Below, one piece after another: positions 8,163-16,861 of a stretch of 64,000 nucleotides of DNA (its first letter is position 1; each line of letters opens with the position of its first letter). Origin of the DNA: an uncultured Fluviicola sp. (GTDB lineage: Bacteria; Bacteroidota; Bacteroidia; Flavobacteriales; Crocinitomicaceae); contig NZ_CAMLDC010000013.1 in NCBI RefSeq assembly GCF_946478805.1, positions 78,873 to 142,872 of the forward strand. Direction: 5' to 3'. The notes beneath the pieces were generated by a model that was not told the DNA's origin, made no database searches, and worked only from the letters and a program-made list of their open reading frames with translations. The position numbers and the translations under genes were made by a program.

Positions 8163-9521
8163 ATGGCACAAATTGAAATTCGTCTTCCAAAAATGGGAGA
8201 AAGCGTTACAGAAGCTACCATTACCAATTGGTTAAAAGAAGTTGGTGATTCCGTAGCAATGGATGAACCTTTGGTAGAAGTTGCAACTGATAAAGTTGAT
8301 AACGAATTACCTTCAGAAGCTGCTGGAGTTTTGGTTCAAAAATTATTTGAAAAGGATCAGGTTGCTCAAGTTGGTGATGTAATTGCGATTATCTCTACAG
8401 ATGGAGATGCTGCACCGGTTGCGTCAAAAGCTGAACCTGCTGCGGTAGCGGCTGTTGCTGATACAGTAACCCAGGCACAAGCAGTTGTTTCAAACGGAGG
8501 AGTTACTCTTGAGAAAAGCAGTGGAAATGGAAAATTCATTTCTCCGCTTGTAAGAAGCATCGCACAAAAAGAAAATATTTCCATGTCAGAGATTGACACC
8601 CTTAGCGGAACTGGTATGGGCGGAAGAGTGACAAAAAAAGACATCCTTTCATACATTGAAACACGTGGAGACGGAGCTGCGGCAACAACTGCTGCTCAAC
8701 CGAAACCTGCTGTTTCTGCACCGGCTGCATCAAACGGGGCTGCTCCTGCGGTTGTCTCAGGTGGATCTTCGTTCTTGGGTAACATCAAGGAACCGGTTGT
8801 TCTTGCCAATCCTGGAGATGAGATTATCGAGATGGACCGTATGCGTAAGCTGATCGCCGAGCACATGGTGATGTCCAAACACGTTTCTCCTCACGTAACT
8901 TCTTTTGTTGAAGCAGATGTTACGAATATCGTAAACTGGAGAAACAAAATGAAGAAGGAATTTGAAAAACGCGAAGGTGAAAACCTGACGTTCACTCCTA
9001 TCTTCATGGAAGCGATCGTGAAAGCAATCAAGGATTTCCCAATGGTGAATGTTTCCCTTTCAGGAACTCAGATCATCAAACGCAAGGATATCAATATCGG
9101 GATGGCAACGGCACTTCCTTCAGGAAACCTGATTGTTCCTGTTATCAAGAATGCAGACCGCATGAACCTGACAGGAATTGCAAAATCCGTAAACGAATTG
9201 GCAAGAGCTGCACGCGACAACAAATTGAAGCCGGAAGATATCCAAGGCGGAACATATACTGTAACGAACGTGGGAACATTTGGAAACGTGATGGGAACTC
9301 CTATCATCAACCAACCACAAGTTGCGATTCTTGCTTTAGGAGCAATCCGCAAAATGCCTGCAGTTATTGAAACACCGGAAGGAGACTTTATTGGTATCCG
9401 TCACAAAATGTTCTTATCCCATTCTTATGACCACCGCGTAGTTGATGGTTCTTTGGGAGGTCAGTTTGTAAAACGGGTAGCCGACTATTTGGAACAATTT
9501 GATATCAATAGAGAATTTTAA
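8163..9521 (+). CDS. 2-oxo acid dehydrogenase E2 component (dihydrolipoamide acyltransferase)
   Basis: A 452-residue E2 of the pyruvate/branched-chain/2-oxoglutarate dehydrogenase type. The N-terminal lipoyl domain has the modified Lys44 in EVATDKVDNELP. After an Ala/Pro/Val-rich linker comes the E3-binding domain (about residues 118-160, SPLVRSIAQKENI, GTGMGGRVTKKDIL), then a second Ala-rich linker. The C-terminal catalytic domain ends with SYDHRVVDG, carrying the active-site His424 and Asp428. The sequence resembles branched-chain or mixed-specificity E2 proteins of Bacteroidota, but substrate choice cannot be read from it. No E1 or E3 gene is next to it. It has its own promoter candidate and terminator, so it is a single-gene unit. 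Confidence 0.93.
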   Translation: MAQIEIRLPKMGESVTEATITNWLKEVGDSVAMDEPLVEVATDKVDNELPSEAAGVLVQKLFEKDQVAQVGDVIAIISTDGDAAPVASKAEPAAVAAVADTVTQAQAVVSNGGVTLEKSSGNGKFISPLVRSIAQKENISMSEIDTLSGTGMGGRVTKKDILSYIETRGDGAAATTAAQPKPAVSAPAASNGAAPAVVSGGSSFLGNIKEPVVLANPGDEIIEMDRMRKLIAEHMVMSKHVSPHVTSFVEADVTNIVNWRNKMKKEFEKREGENLTFTPIFMEAIVKAIKDFPMVNVSLSGTQIIKRKDINIGMATALPSGNLIVPVIKNADRMNLTGIAKSVNELARAARDNKLKPEDIQGGTYTVTNVGTFGNVMGTPIINQPQVAILALGAIRKMPAVIETPEGDFIGIRHKMFLSHSYDHRVVDGSLGGQFVKRVADYLEQFDINREF

Positions 9522-9556
9522 TGATATTAGTTGTAACTAAAAAATAAAAAACGCGT

Positions 9557-9596
9557 AAGACCCACCAACTTAAACTGAAAGAGGTGGGTCTTTCTT
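9557..9596 (+). terminator. Rho-independent terminator after the E2 gene
   Basis: AAGACCCACC (9557-9566) pairs with GGTGGGTCTT (9583-9592), followed by a T-rich tail. Confidence 0.9.
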
Positions 9597-9609
9597 AATT
9601 TATACTACA

Positions 9610-11949
9610 ATGAAATTACTGAAATCTACTATTTTACTAACTCTCTTGTGTCCGTTCTTGTCCTTTGGACAATATGATACCAAGCGCGTTATGGAATTGA
9701 TTAACAGCGGTTCGGAATCCGAACTGGTAATGGAAAGTGCAATCATGATCCAGGAAGGCTATTATTACCAAGCCGGAATGATCGTTGACAAATTACTTGA
9801 ATTCCAACCAACGAGTTCTAACTACAATTACCGCCGTGGATTTATCTATTTGGAAATGGCTACGGATTTCGTAAAGGCCACTCCTTACCTGGAAAAAGCG
9901 GTATTGAAAACGGACAAAAAATACGATCCGTTCAATACCAAAGAAACAGCAGCTCCTGTTGATTCTTATTTCGAAATGGGAAAATGCTACCATGCGGCAG
10001 GAAACATTGATAAAGCGGAAGAGTTTTACAACAAGTTCCTCACCAATTCAATTGCAAAATCAAACAACGTATTCTTTGCAAAGCTGTATTTGGAGCAATG
10101 TAAAATCGCACGTGCCGAAATGGCCAAACCTAAAAATGTTTATTTGAAAAACATGGGAAGTTCGGTGAATACCGCTAACCCGGAATTTTCTCCGGTGATT
10201 TCATTGGATGGTTCTGCCTTGTATTACACTTCCAGAAGAAGATGGCCTACGGGAGCATCCGACAAAGGATTAGACCCAAGAAATAACCAGTACCCGGAAG
10301 ATATTTATGTTTCATACCGCGATTTCGATTCGACCTGGATGGACCCGATCAAATTAGAGTTCTGTGACTCCTTGCAAAATGAAGCAACTTTAGCGGTAAG
10401 CCCGGATGAGCGACGCGTGTATGTATACCAGGACACCAAAGGAAACGGGGACATCTTCTATTCCGATTTCTCTACCAATAAATTCCAATTGGTCACTCAC
10501 CTGGATGATAAGAAAATCAATACCAACGATTGGGAAACTCATGCTACGGTCACTCCTGACGGACAACGGATGTATTTCGTATCGAACCGCAAAGGTGGTT
10601 ACGGAGGGCGTGATATCTATTACAGTATCAAACAAAAAGACGGTTCTTGGGGAGATCCTGTAAATGCAGGACCAAACATCAACGGGCCGATGGAAGAAGA
10701 ATCTCCATTCGTTTCTATCGATAACAGCACCCTTTACTTTTCAAGCAATGGAAATAAAAGTATGGGGGGGTTTGACATCTTCATGTCTACAATTGACAGT
10801 AAAGGTCAATGGGGACCGGCAATGAATTTAGGTTCCCCTATCAACTCCACGTGTGATGATATTTTCTACACCACTACAGTTGACGGTTTGACCGGATACA
10901 TGACTTCTCTTCGTGCTGACGGTAAAGGAGAAAAAGATATCTACGAGATCAAGAACAACTATTTAGGGGTGAAAAATATCGCTGTATTGAACGGGAAAAT
11001 CAACGTGATCGGAAACAAACCGCTTCCGGAAGATGTATCCGTAACATTGAGATGTCTGAATTGCGACAACCCGTATGACCGTAAATTATTCCCTCGTTTG
11101 CGTGATGGAGTATTCATGAATGCTTTGGAACCTTGTAAAGAATACGACTTGACATTCTCTTACGAAAAAGACGGGAAAAAGAACTTCTATAACGAGAAAT
11201 TCAAAACCGAATGTAACAAGGAATACTCGGAAGTTTACCGCGAATTCTGGTTGGATCTCGACAAGCAAATGATGGTGAAACCTTACTACGTAGTTGGAAC
11301 AATTACGGATAGTAAGACGAAAGAAAAACTGACGGGTGTTGCAATCAGCCTGGTGAACAAGAAAACAGGAGAAAAACTGTCCCAATCTTCAACGAATACT
11401 GCCGGAGCTTACAAGACCGACACACTTGGTGGTATGAAGAAAGGTGACAACGTAGAATTTGCCTTGACATTGGAAAAAGCAGGATATGTGACAATGACAT
11501 ACGATTCTCCTATCACCTTAGATGACAATTCTGAAATCCGAATCGACCGGTCATTGGCTAAAAATGAAGTGGGAACAGACATCGGTTTGAACGTGAATCC
11601 AATTTACTTTGATTACAACAAATGGGATATCCGCCCGGATGCTGCGAAAGAATTGGATAAGATTGTCGATATCATGAAGAAAAATCCGGGAATCAATATC
11701 GAATTGGGTTCTCACACGGATAGCCGTGGTAAGGACGAATACAATATCAAATTATCCGATCAACGTGCAAAAGCTTCTGCCCGCTATATCGTCTCCAAAG
11801 GAATCGCTGCTAACAGGATTTCCGGAAAAGGATATGGTGAAACGAAACTGAAAGTATCTGATGCTCAAATCAACAACATGCCAAGCTGGGATGAGAAAGA
11901 AAAAGGACATCAGTTGAATCGTAGAACTGAGTTCATTATTGTGAAATAA
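9610..11949 (+). CDS. PorE-like outer membrane protein: TPR, PD40 propeller, CRD and OmpA domains
   Basis: A 779-residue protein with a signal peptide (cleavage near LSFGQ). Residues 30-190 form TPR-like helices. About 190-450 form a PD40/WD40-like propeller with repeated blocks such as NPEFSPVISLDGSALYYTS and ATVTPDGQRMYFVSNRKGG. About 560-640 is a carboxypeptidase-regulatory-like domain. About 655-779 is an OmpA C-terminal domain with the peptidoglycan-binding motif SHTDSRGKDEYN. This order is that of PorE, a T9SS component linking the outer-membrane complex to peptidoglycan. Paralogues with the same order are frequent in Bacteroidota, so orthology is inferred. A Cys lies in the signal region (LLCPF), but without a good lipobox. 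Confidence 0.85.
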   Translation: MKLLKSTILLTLLCPFLSFGQYDTKRVMELINSGSESELVMESAIMIQEGYYYQAGMIVDKLLEFQPTSSNYNYRRGFIYLEMATDFVKATPYLEKAVLKTDKKYDPFNTKETAAPVDSYFEMGKCYHAAGNIDKAEEFYNKFLTNSIAKSNNVFFAKLYLEQCKIARAEMAKPKNVYLKNMGSSVNTANPEFSPVISLDGSALYYTSRRRWPTGASDKGLDPRNNQYPEDIYVSYRDFDSTWMDPIKLEFCDSLQNEATLAVSPDERRVYVYQDTKGNGDIFYSDFSTNKFQLVTHLDDKKINTNDWETHATVTPDGQRMYFVSNRKGGYGGRDIYYSIKQKDGSWGDPVNAGPNINGPMEEESPFVSIDNSTLYFSSNGNKSMGGFDIFMSTIDSKGQWGPAMNLGSPINSTCDDIFYTTTVDGLTGYMTSLRADGKGEKDIYEIKNNYLGVKNIAVLNGKINVIGNKPLPEDVSVTLRCLNCDNPYDRKLFPRLRDGVFMNALEPCKEYDLTFSYEKDGKKNFYNEKFKTECNKEYSEVYREFWLDLDKQMMVKPYYVVGTITDSKTKEKLTGVAISLVNKKTGEKLSQSSTNTAGAYKTDTLGGMKKGDNVEFALTLEKAGYVTMTYDSPITLDDNSEIRIDRSLAKNEVGTDIGLNVNPIYFDYNKWDIRPDAAKELDKIVDIMKKNPGINIELGSHTDSRGKDEYNIKLSDQRAKASARYIVSKGIAANRISGKGYGETKLKVSDAQINNMPSWDEKEKGHQLNRRTEFIIVK

Positions 11950-11969
11950 GAAAATAGATTATTTTATAT

Positions 11970-12006
11970 AAAGCCGGTTATCGAAAGAGAAGCCGGTTTT
12001 TTTTTG
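11970..12006 (+). terminator. Rho-independent terminator after the PorE-like gene
   Basis: AAAGCCGG (11970-11977) pairs with the second CCGGTTTT (with a G-U pair), followed by a run of about ten Ts. Confidence 0.75.
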
Positions 12007-12018
12007 TATCAATTATTT

Positions 12019-12140
12019 AATGGAGAATGTAAAATGGAGAATTGAAAAGATGGGATTTTCATCCTGGTAATGAACAGGTATCTGCCTTAAAAAGTATTTT
12101 CTTCCTTTTCAATTTTACATTTTCAATTATCAATTATCAA
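12019..12140. repeat. Hairpin-forming intergenic repeat, copy 1
   Basis: An AT-rich arm (12019-12049, containing GGAGAATTGAAAAG) and an opposing arm (12104-12140, containing CCTTTTCAATTTTACATTTT) form an imperfect inverted repeat. Similar elements are at 13044-13156 and 48398-48480, with a half copy near 52628. It lies just upstream of the exonuclease gene. Confidence 0.55.
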
Positions 12141-12185
12141 ACTTCCCCACATTTTCCCCATCTTTGAGGTATAACTTTTTGCATT

Positions 12186-13040
12186 ATGAATTTATCACTC
12201 ACTCGGAATTTTGTCATGCTGGACTTGGAAACAACAGGACTGGATGTAGCGAAAGACCGAATCATTGAAATTGCTTTGATTAAAATCACTCCAAGCGGAG
12301 AACAGAGTGAATATTGCAAACGCGTTAATCCTACGATTCCGATTACGGCTGAATCGGCTCAAATTACCGGGATTACGGACGAAATGGTTGCCGGAGAACC
12401 TACTTTCGGGGAATTGGCAGACGAGATCGCTGCATTCATCGATGATGCAGACCTGGGAGGATACAACTCAAACAAGTTCGATATTCCCGTTTTAGCGGAA
12501 GAGTTCCTTCGGATCGGTCACGGGTTCAAGATCAATGAGCGCCGGTTCATCGATGTTCAGAATATCTTTCACAAGATGGAACAACGCACCTTGGCGGCAG
12601 CTTACCAGTTCTATTGCAAAGGATCGATGGAAAATGCACACAACGCCTTATACGATACACAAGTTACCCTCGACGTGTTCAAAGCACAATTGGAGCGCTA
12701 TCCGGATCTGGCTAGATCCATTCCCGAACTGTCCGACTTTTCCCGTCAGGGAAACCAGGAATGGCATGATTTCGCAGGAAGATTGGGAAAAACAAAAGAC
12801 GGCCAGGTGACTTATAACTTTGGAAAGCACAGGGGAAAAACGGTCGAAGAAGTTGCAGAATCCGAACCGGGATATTTTGGCTGGATGATGGATGCAGACT
12901 TCCCCCTATTCACCAAACAACTGCTGCGTGAAGAAATGGAACGCATCAAGCAGAAGCGTCGTGAAAAACGCGAAGGCGAAAACTCCGGTTTAAGTATAGA
13001 GGACAAATTGGCGGCGCTTCAGAATAAATTTAAAAAGTAA
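12186..13040 (+). CDS. DEDDh 3'-5' exonuclease (DNA polymerase III epsilon-like) with ExoX-like C-terminal domain
   Basis: A 284-residue protein. The exonuclease domain has ExoI motif DLETTGL (Asp13, Glu15), a GYNSNKFDIPVL block (ExoII) and the HNALYDTQVT block of ExoIII. Residues about 205-250 form a small second domain (YNFGKHRGKTVEEV, GYFGWMM) typical of ExoX-like C-terminal regions. It probably trims DNA 3' ends in replication or repair. It is not the sole epsilon-type protein by necessity, since stand-alone copies are common in this phylum. It is flanked on both sides by the hairpin-forming intergenic repeat. Confidence 0.9.
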   Translation: MNLSLTRNFVMLDLETTGLDVAKDRIIEIALIKITPSGEQSEYCKRVNPTIPITAESAQITGITDEMVAGEPTFGELADEIAAFIDDADLGGYNSNKFDIPVLAEEFLRIGHGFKINERRFIDVQNIFHKMEQRTLAAAYQFYCKGSMENAHNALYDTQVTLDVFKAQLERYPDLARSIPELSDFSRQGNQEWHDFAGRLGKTKDGQVTYNFGKHRGKTVEEVAESEPGYFGWMMDADFPLFTKQLLREEMERIKQKRREKREGENSGLSIEDKLAALQNKFKK

Positions 13041-13043
13041 TTC

Positions 13044-13156
13044 AATGGATAATTGAAAATCTAAAATTGAAAAGAGGGGAAAGTGTTGCTTCACTGACAT
13101 CACTTCTTTAACTATTCAAACTTACTTTTCAATTCTCAATTGTCCATTTTCAATTT
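13044..13156. repeat. Hairpin-forming intergenic repeat, copy 2
   Basis: Arms at 13044-13079 (ATAATTGAAAATCTAAAATT) and 13125-13156 (CTTTTCAATTCTCAATTGTC) are inverted relative to each other, with the same design as the element at 12019-12140. It lies between the exonuclease and FAH-family genes. Confidence 0.55.
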
Positions 13157-13162
13157 AAAAAA

Positions 13163-13774
13163 ATGAAAATCATTTGTATCGGGAGAAACTATGCAGATCA
13201 CGCAAAAGAATTGAATAATCCGCTTCCCAGCGAACCCGTTTTTTTTATGAAACCGGATACGGCCTATCTGCCTGCAGGAAACGATTTTTATATTCCTGAC
13301 TTTACGAAAGACCTGCACTACGAATGTGAGGTCGTCGTGAAAATCAAAAAAGTGGGAAAAAACATCCAGGAGAAATTTGCCAAGGATTACTACGATGAAA
13401 TCTCATTGGGAATCGACTTCACAGCGCGCGATTTACAGGAACAATGCAAAGCAAAAAGCCTTCCGTGGGAAAAAGCGAAAGCATTTGATAACAGCGCCCC
13501 GATGGGAACGCACTTCATCCCGGTCAATTCCGTGAACCTGGCTGATTTCCATTTCAGCTTGAATAAAAACGGGGAAACCGTTCAGAAAGGACATTCAGCA
13601 GACATGATTTTCTCCATTGACCGGATCATTGCATTTGTTTCCCAATACGTTACCCTCAAAACAGGCGATCTGATCTTCACCGGAACTCCGGCTGGAGTGG
13701 GTCCGGTAGCAATCGGAGATCACCTGGAGGCGTTCATCGGAGAAGAGAAAATTCTGGATTTGCGGGTGAAGTAG
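13163..13774 (+). CDS. Fumarylacetoacetate hydrolase family protein
   Basis: A 203-residue single-domain FAH-family enzyme. The start MKIICIGRNYADHAKEL, then PVFFMKPDTAY, the metal-binding HYECEVVVKI, GIDFTARDLQ and the C-terminal LKTGDLIFTGTPAGVG block are all present. Members hydrolyse acylpyruvates or decarboxylate oxaloacetate using Mg2+. The short form here is similar to acylpyruvase/oxaloacetate tautomerase-like members, but the substrate cannot be read. The accessory island starts immediately downstream. Confidence 0.93.
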   Translation: MKIICIGRNYADHAKELNNPLPSEPVFFMKPDTAYLPAGNDFYIPDFTKDLHYECEVVVKIKKVGKNIQEKFAKDYYDEISLGIDFTARDLQEQCKAKSLPWEKAKAFDNSAPMGTHFIPVNSVNLADFHFSLNKNGETVQKGHSADMIFSIDRIIAFVSQYVTLKTGDLIFTGTPAGVGPVAIGDHLEAFIGEEKILDLRVK

Positions 13775-13780
13775 AATAAA

Positions 13781-13843
13781 AGAAGGAGCTAACTTCCGTT
13801 AACTCCCTTATCGTGTGCGCAAGTCAGTTCAAAAGCTGAACCG
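13781..13843 (-). repeat. tRNA-3'-end/terminator repeat, copy C
   Basis: Read on the minus strand, a T-arm-like hairpin (GGTTCAGCTTTTGAACTG) is followed by CTTGCGCAC and then by the hairpin GGGAGTTAACGG/AAGTTAGCTCC with a T-rich tail. The same order is found at the real tRNA-Leu 3' end and terminator (16832-16880) and at 15812-15872. It marks the left edge of the patatin/Abi-alpha island and now serves as the terminator of the patatin gene. Confidence 0.55.
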
Positions 13844-13845
13844 CA

Positions 13846-15063
13846 TTATTTAGTATTTCGACTATCGATCCAGGCGGGGTTTGAAAGATGGCTCAGATTA
13901 GCTACTTTATCACCGTGGGCAGTTACTAACTCCCCCCTTCCCGTTTCCGGATCTATTAAATCTCTTCTAAACCAATTGGCCTTCCTCTCGTTCAGTGGTT
14001 TATTTGCTTCTGAAGGTGGACAAATATGCTCTGCTACAGCTTCTCCTAAAACTTTCATGAGAGGGAATTTTGTTACGTCAGACATATCGATTTTAGATAG
14101 TTCTTCGTTTGATAGTTGATGTATCCAATCTGCCATTTCATGAGGTACCGACTCTAATGATAAGTCGGGTAATTTTTTTATAGCTTCCTCGTCAAGAGAC
14201 AATTGATACCTTCTGAAATCAAGACCGTCCAAAAGCGGACTGCGCAACATATCCACCTGCATTTCGCTTGCGTCTTTGCTTGCTTCATCCATTACATAGT
14301 TTAACCAAAACAAAGCATCTGGCCCTTTGGGATTCTCAACATCCTTTGCATCAACAAACCGGAATAATGTGGATGTACCAAAACTGAAAACCGCTAACTC
14401 ATTTATATGATATTTCCCTTTTCCATTGTAAACAACAGCTTCCAGCACGGCTGCACCAACCGGATTGTTATAACTCGTGGTACCTCCGTCAACAAATCGT
14501 TCAAAAGGAGCAAAGTACGTTGGGGCCGACATTGTTGCTTCCATAACGCCTCGTAGCAAAACATCCTGGTACGTTCCTTTTGTTTCGTTTCCAACTTTAA
14601 AGCACGTAAAAAAAGTTTCTTCACCTGCAGAAATATCTTTTGAAGTAAAAAGCATGTCCAAGCCCGATTCATCGTTTGCATTTTTGAGGGTATCGTCTCC
14701 CACTATTGTTTTTAATAGCTTTCGATAATTTATTTTGTCGAATGCAGGCGGGTTATAAAACCTGCTTGCCAGAAGGCTTCTGGATGTAAATACTTTAGAT
14801 ACCAATTGTTCGTATAAAGATTCAATTTCCACCGCAGTCTTTTTCTTGGTAATCAGACCACCGATAATTGCTCCTGTTGAAGTTCCTGCAATCATATCCG
14901 CCCATTCGTAAATAGGAGATCCTGCCAGCTCTTCCAGCTTTTTTAATAACTGAATGGTAAATATGCCTCGCATTCCACCACCGTCAATACTTATAATGAT
15001 TTTTTTATTTGCTCCGATATTTAAATTTTCACGAGCGATCTCTCTTTTTGATTTTGTCTCCAT
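13846..15063 (-). CDS. Patatin-like phospholipase
   Basis: A 405-residue protein with the complete patatin catalytic set: the glycine-rich oxyanion motif DGGGMRG (residues 27-33), the nucleophile elbow GTSTG (Ser62) and the DGG motif with catalytic Asp192. Patatins hydrolyse acyl chains from phospholipids. Related patatins act as membrane-degrading effectors in anti-phage systems such as CBASS (CapV), but no nucleotide cyclase or other CBASS gene is nearby. A defence role is therefore only inferred from the island context and the Abi-alpha neighbour. No signal peptide is seen. The gene ends within the copy C repeat. Confidence 0.88.
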   Translation of the reverse strand: METKSKREIARENLNIGANKKIIISIDGGGMRGIFTIQLLKKLEELAGSPIYEWADMIAGTSTGAIIGGLITKKKTAVEIESLYEQLVSKVFTSRSLLASRFYNPPAFDKINYRKLLKTIVGDDTLKNANDESGLDMLFTSKDISAGEETFFTCFKVGNETKGTYQDVLLRGVMEATMSAPTYFAPFERFVDGGTTSYNNPVGAAVLEAVVYNGKGKYHINELAVFSFGTSTLFRFVDAKDVENPKGPDALFWLNYVMDEASKDASEMQVDMLRSPLLDGLDFRRYQLSLDEEAIKKLPDLSLESVPHEMADWIHQLSNEELSKIDMSDVTKFPLMKVLGEAVAEHICPPSEANKPLNERKANWFRRDLIDPETGRGELVTAHGDKVANLSHLSNPAWIDSRNTK

Positions 15064-15356
15064 GTTCGCAGAATTTTAGAATTTATAGCTAAATGATAAT
15101 AGATATTTGATGGTATTTCGAAAATTATACATTGTGAATAGTTTCGTTTCCAAATTAATGATGTGCGAATCACGCATTTTTTTCGGAAAACATCAAGCGT
15201 ATAAATACGGTATTTTATTTTGCGGGAAACCGCAATTTTCAGATTGAGAATAAATGATTAGAAAAGAAAAATGAGAAGCTTCATAGTCATACCGTTCCTC
15301 ATTCCTTTTTATATGCAATTCGATTCAAAATAGAACCGGATAAATACTTCTATACT

Positions 15357-15761
15357 TTATCCCCAACGTGATTCGAGTTCTGTTAAATCATTATTTAAAA
15401 GAGCGTTAAAGGCATCTCTCATATCTTTCTCTGTTTGGTTAAGACGCTCACTAAGATAATCAGGTTCAAAAATCTCTACAGACTTAAACCATTTACGCTT
15501 AGTAATCATTTTGGGACGTTTATAAAAGATATAGAATTGATTTGGTTCAATAATGGATATGGCCAGTCCATGATTAGAATTTGTATTAACTAATTCTAAT
15601 GAAGGGGAATAGCAGATACTGGATTCATCAGCAGCAGTTTGTTCATTTAACATATCCAGCCATGGGAATTCATTTAAAACCTGAATAAAATCTTCTTTAC
15701 TAATAAATCCTTTTTCGAGAATATTCGGATTTAGGGGTTCGCAGATAGTATATTTAAACAT
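15357..15761 (-). CDS. Hypothetical protein in the tRNA-Leu island
   Basis: The reading frame is open from 15851, but the upstream part lies inside the copy B repeat. The ATG at 15761-15759 (MFKYTICEPLNPNILEKGF) is the more natural start, giving 134 residues. The protein is soluble, somewhat acidic and Trp-containing (EFPWLDMLNEQ, ITKRKWFKSVEIFEPDYL) and ends with a predicted helical region. I do not recognise a family. Same strand as the patatin gene but about 290 bases upstream of it, so co-transcription is possible but not shown. It may be an antitoxin-, regulator- or sensor-like partner; nothing in the sequence decides this. Confidence 0.6.
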   Translation of the reverse strand: MFKYTICEPLNPNILEKGFISKEDFIQVLNEFPWLDMLNEQTAADESSICYSPSLELVNTNSNHGLAISIIEPNQFYIFYKRPKMITKRKWFKSVEIFEPDYLSERLNQTEKDMRDAFNALLNNDLTELESRWG

Positions 15762-15811
15762 CACTCTAAAGATTAAGGGGTTAATAGAGTAAAAATAAGA
15801 ATAAAACAAAC

Positions 15812-15872
15812 AGGAGATAACTTCCGTTATCTCCCTTCTCGTTGTGCACAATTCGGTCCGGAACGAGAACCG
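15812..15872 (-). repeat. tRNA-3'-end/terminator repeat, copy B
   Basis: The 25 bases at 15812-15836, covering the terminator hairpin, are identical to 16832-16856 next to the tRNA-Leu gene. They are followed by a near-identical CGTTGTGCACA and then a T-arm-like hairpin (CGGTTCTCGTTCCGGACCG on the minus strand). It lies between two divergent genes, where a terminator has no obvious use, which fits an integration scar. Confidence 0.65.
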
Positions 15873-16006
15873 GAAATAGATTATAGATTTTCATTACCTA
15901 TTCGTTTCAAAGGTCTTTATTCGATTTTTTATGAGAATTTTGGTATTTTAGTTTTACTTGAATGATCTTTAGGAAACAAGAGCTTTCTTCATGATAAATT
16001 TACTTT

Positions 16007-16756
16007 ATGGAACAAAAAGAACCACTATCTGAGTTAATGATCAAAATTTTCGGTCCTGCGGCTGATCAAATTGGAAAAACACTTTCTGATCAAATACAAG
16101 CCGTCAGATTTCGTCTTTCATTAGGGATTCTTGAAAGAGCAAAAGCTAGAGCCGAAAAACATAATATTCCAATAAAGAATATTCCTATTAAAGTAATTAT
16201 ACCACTTTTAGAAGGCGCCTCATTAGAGGAGGATGAATCAATGAGAGATTTGTGGGTTAATATGCTTGTAAATATGTTGAATATAGAAGAAAATTTTAAT
16301 CAACATATTTTCCCTTCTATATTAAGTCAAATTTCCAAAGAGGATTATGAAGAATTGTTATCACTTAAGGAGAATGAGGATTTACTAACATCAAAAAGGG
16401 AAAAATTGGATAAGTTAAGAGAAAGTGAAACTACAGAATCAGGTTATCATTCTTCGAGCGATGAATACCGAATTTTATTCAAAGAATATGACGAGAATCA
16501 GCAAAGTGGATTTTATGTTAGTATCGATTCCAGCGATAATCTAGAAAGGTTGAAACTTATAAAACAAACTCCACCAAAAATATACATACCTGAACTCTTG
16601 ATTGGGGGGAATCATGATGTGAGTTTCGGTGGTCTTATGGAAAAATACTATACGATAGAAGCAGAATATGATATAGAAGATTTCGGGTTCAGAATTACCG
16701 AATTGGGCAAGAAATTTCTAGCCGTATGCTCATCAAAACTTGATGAAGGTAAATAA
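16007..16756 (+). CDS. Abi-alpha (DUF4393) family protein, putative abortive infection factor
   Basis: A 249-residue protein. The block KVIIPLLEGASLEEDESMRD and the following LWVNMLVNMLN are the hallmark of the DUF4393/Abi-alpha family, first linked to phage abortive infection. The N-terminus (LSELMIKIFGPAADQIGKTL, RAKARAEKHNI) is also typical, and a C-terminal DFGFRITELGKKFLAVC segment closes the protein. The mechanism of the family is unclear. The gene occupies, alone, the roughly 1-kb segment between copies B and A of the tRNA-end repeat. Base composition is noticeably AT-richer than in the housekeeping part of the window. Confidence 0.78.
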   Translation: MEQKEPLSELMIKIFGPAADQIGKTLSDQIQAVRFRLSLGILERAKARAEKHNIPIKNIPIKVIIPLLEGASLEEDESMRDLWVNMLVNMLNIEENFNQHIFPSILSQISKEDYEELLSLKENEDLLTSKREKLDKLRESETTESGYHSSSDEYRILFKEYDENQQSGFYVSIDSSDNLERLKLIKQTPPKIYIPELLIGGNHDVSFGGLMEKYYTIEAEYDIEDFGFRITELGKKFLAVCSSKLDEGK

Positions 16757-16787
16757 TTATCATGGAGTCAAATCACGAACGCATTCG

Positions 16788-16816
16788 ACTTGTCGGCATA
16801 AACTTCTCGTCCAGTC
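16788..16816 (-). repeat. 29-nt inverted repeat, left copy
   Basis: On the minus strand this reads GACTGGACGAGAAGTTTAT, one variable base, then CCGACAAGT. The same 29 bases (28 identical) occur on the plus strand at 23427-23455. In both places the repeat lies just downstream of a terminator T-run: the tRNA-Leu terminator here, and the hairpin at 23391-23415 there. Confidence 0.7.
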
Positions 16817-16831
16817 CTAACAAAATAAAAA

Positions 16832-16856
16832 AGGAGATAACTTCCGTTATCTCCCT
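16832..16856 (-). terminator. tRNA-Leu terminator (repeat copy A)
   Basis: On the minus strand, GGGAGATAAC/GTTATCTCC form a hairpin with a TTCC-type loop, followed by TTTTTTATTTTG. It lies six bases past the tRNA discriminator and is the natural terminator of the tRNA gene. Its 25-base core is repeated exactly at 15812-15836 and with compensated changes at 13785-13807. Confidence 0.85.
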
Positions 16857-16861
16857 CGTTG

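Noticed and set aside
9610..9690. Lipoprotein signal for the PorE-like protein
   Set aside because: The only early Cys is within the hydrophobic part (LLCPF) and lacks a convincing lipobox; a normal signal peptide is more likely.
13846..16756. A complete CBASS system
   Set aside because: The patatin could be a CBASS effector, but no CD-NTase, ubiquitin-like or HORMA gene is present.
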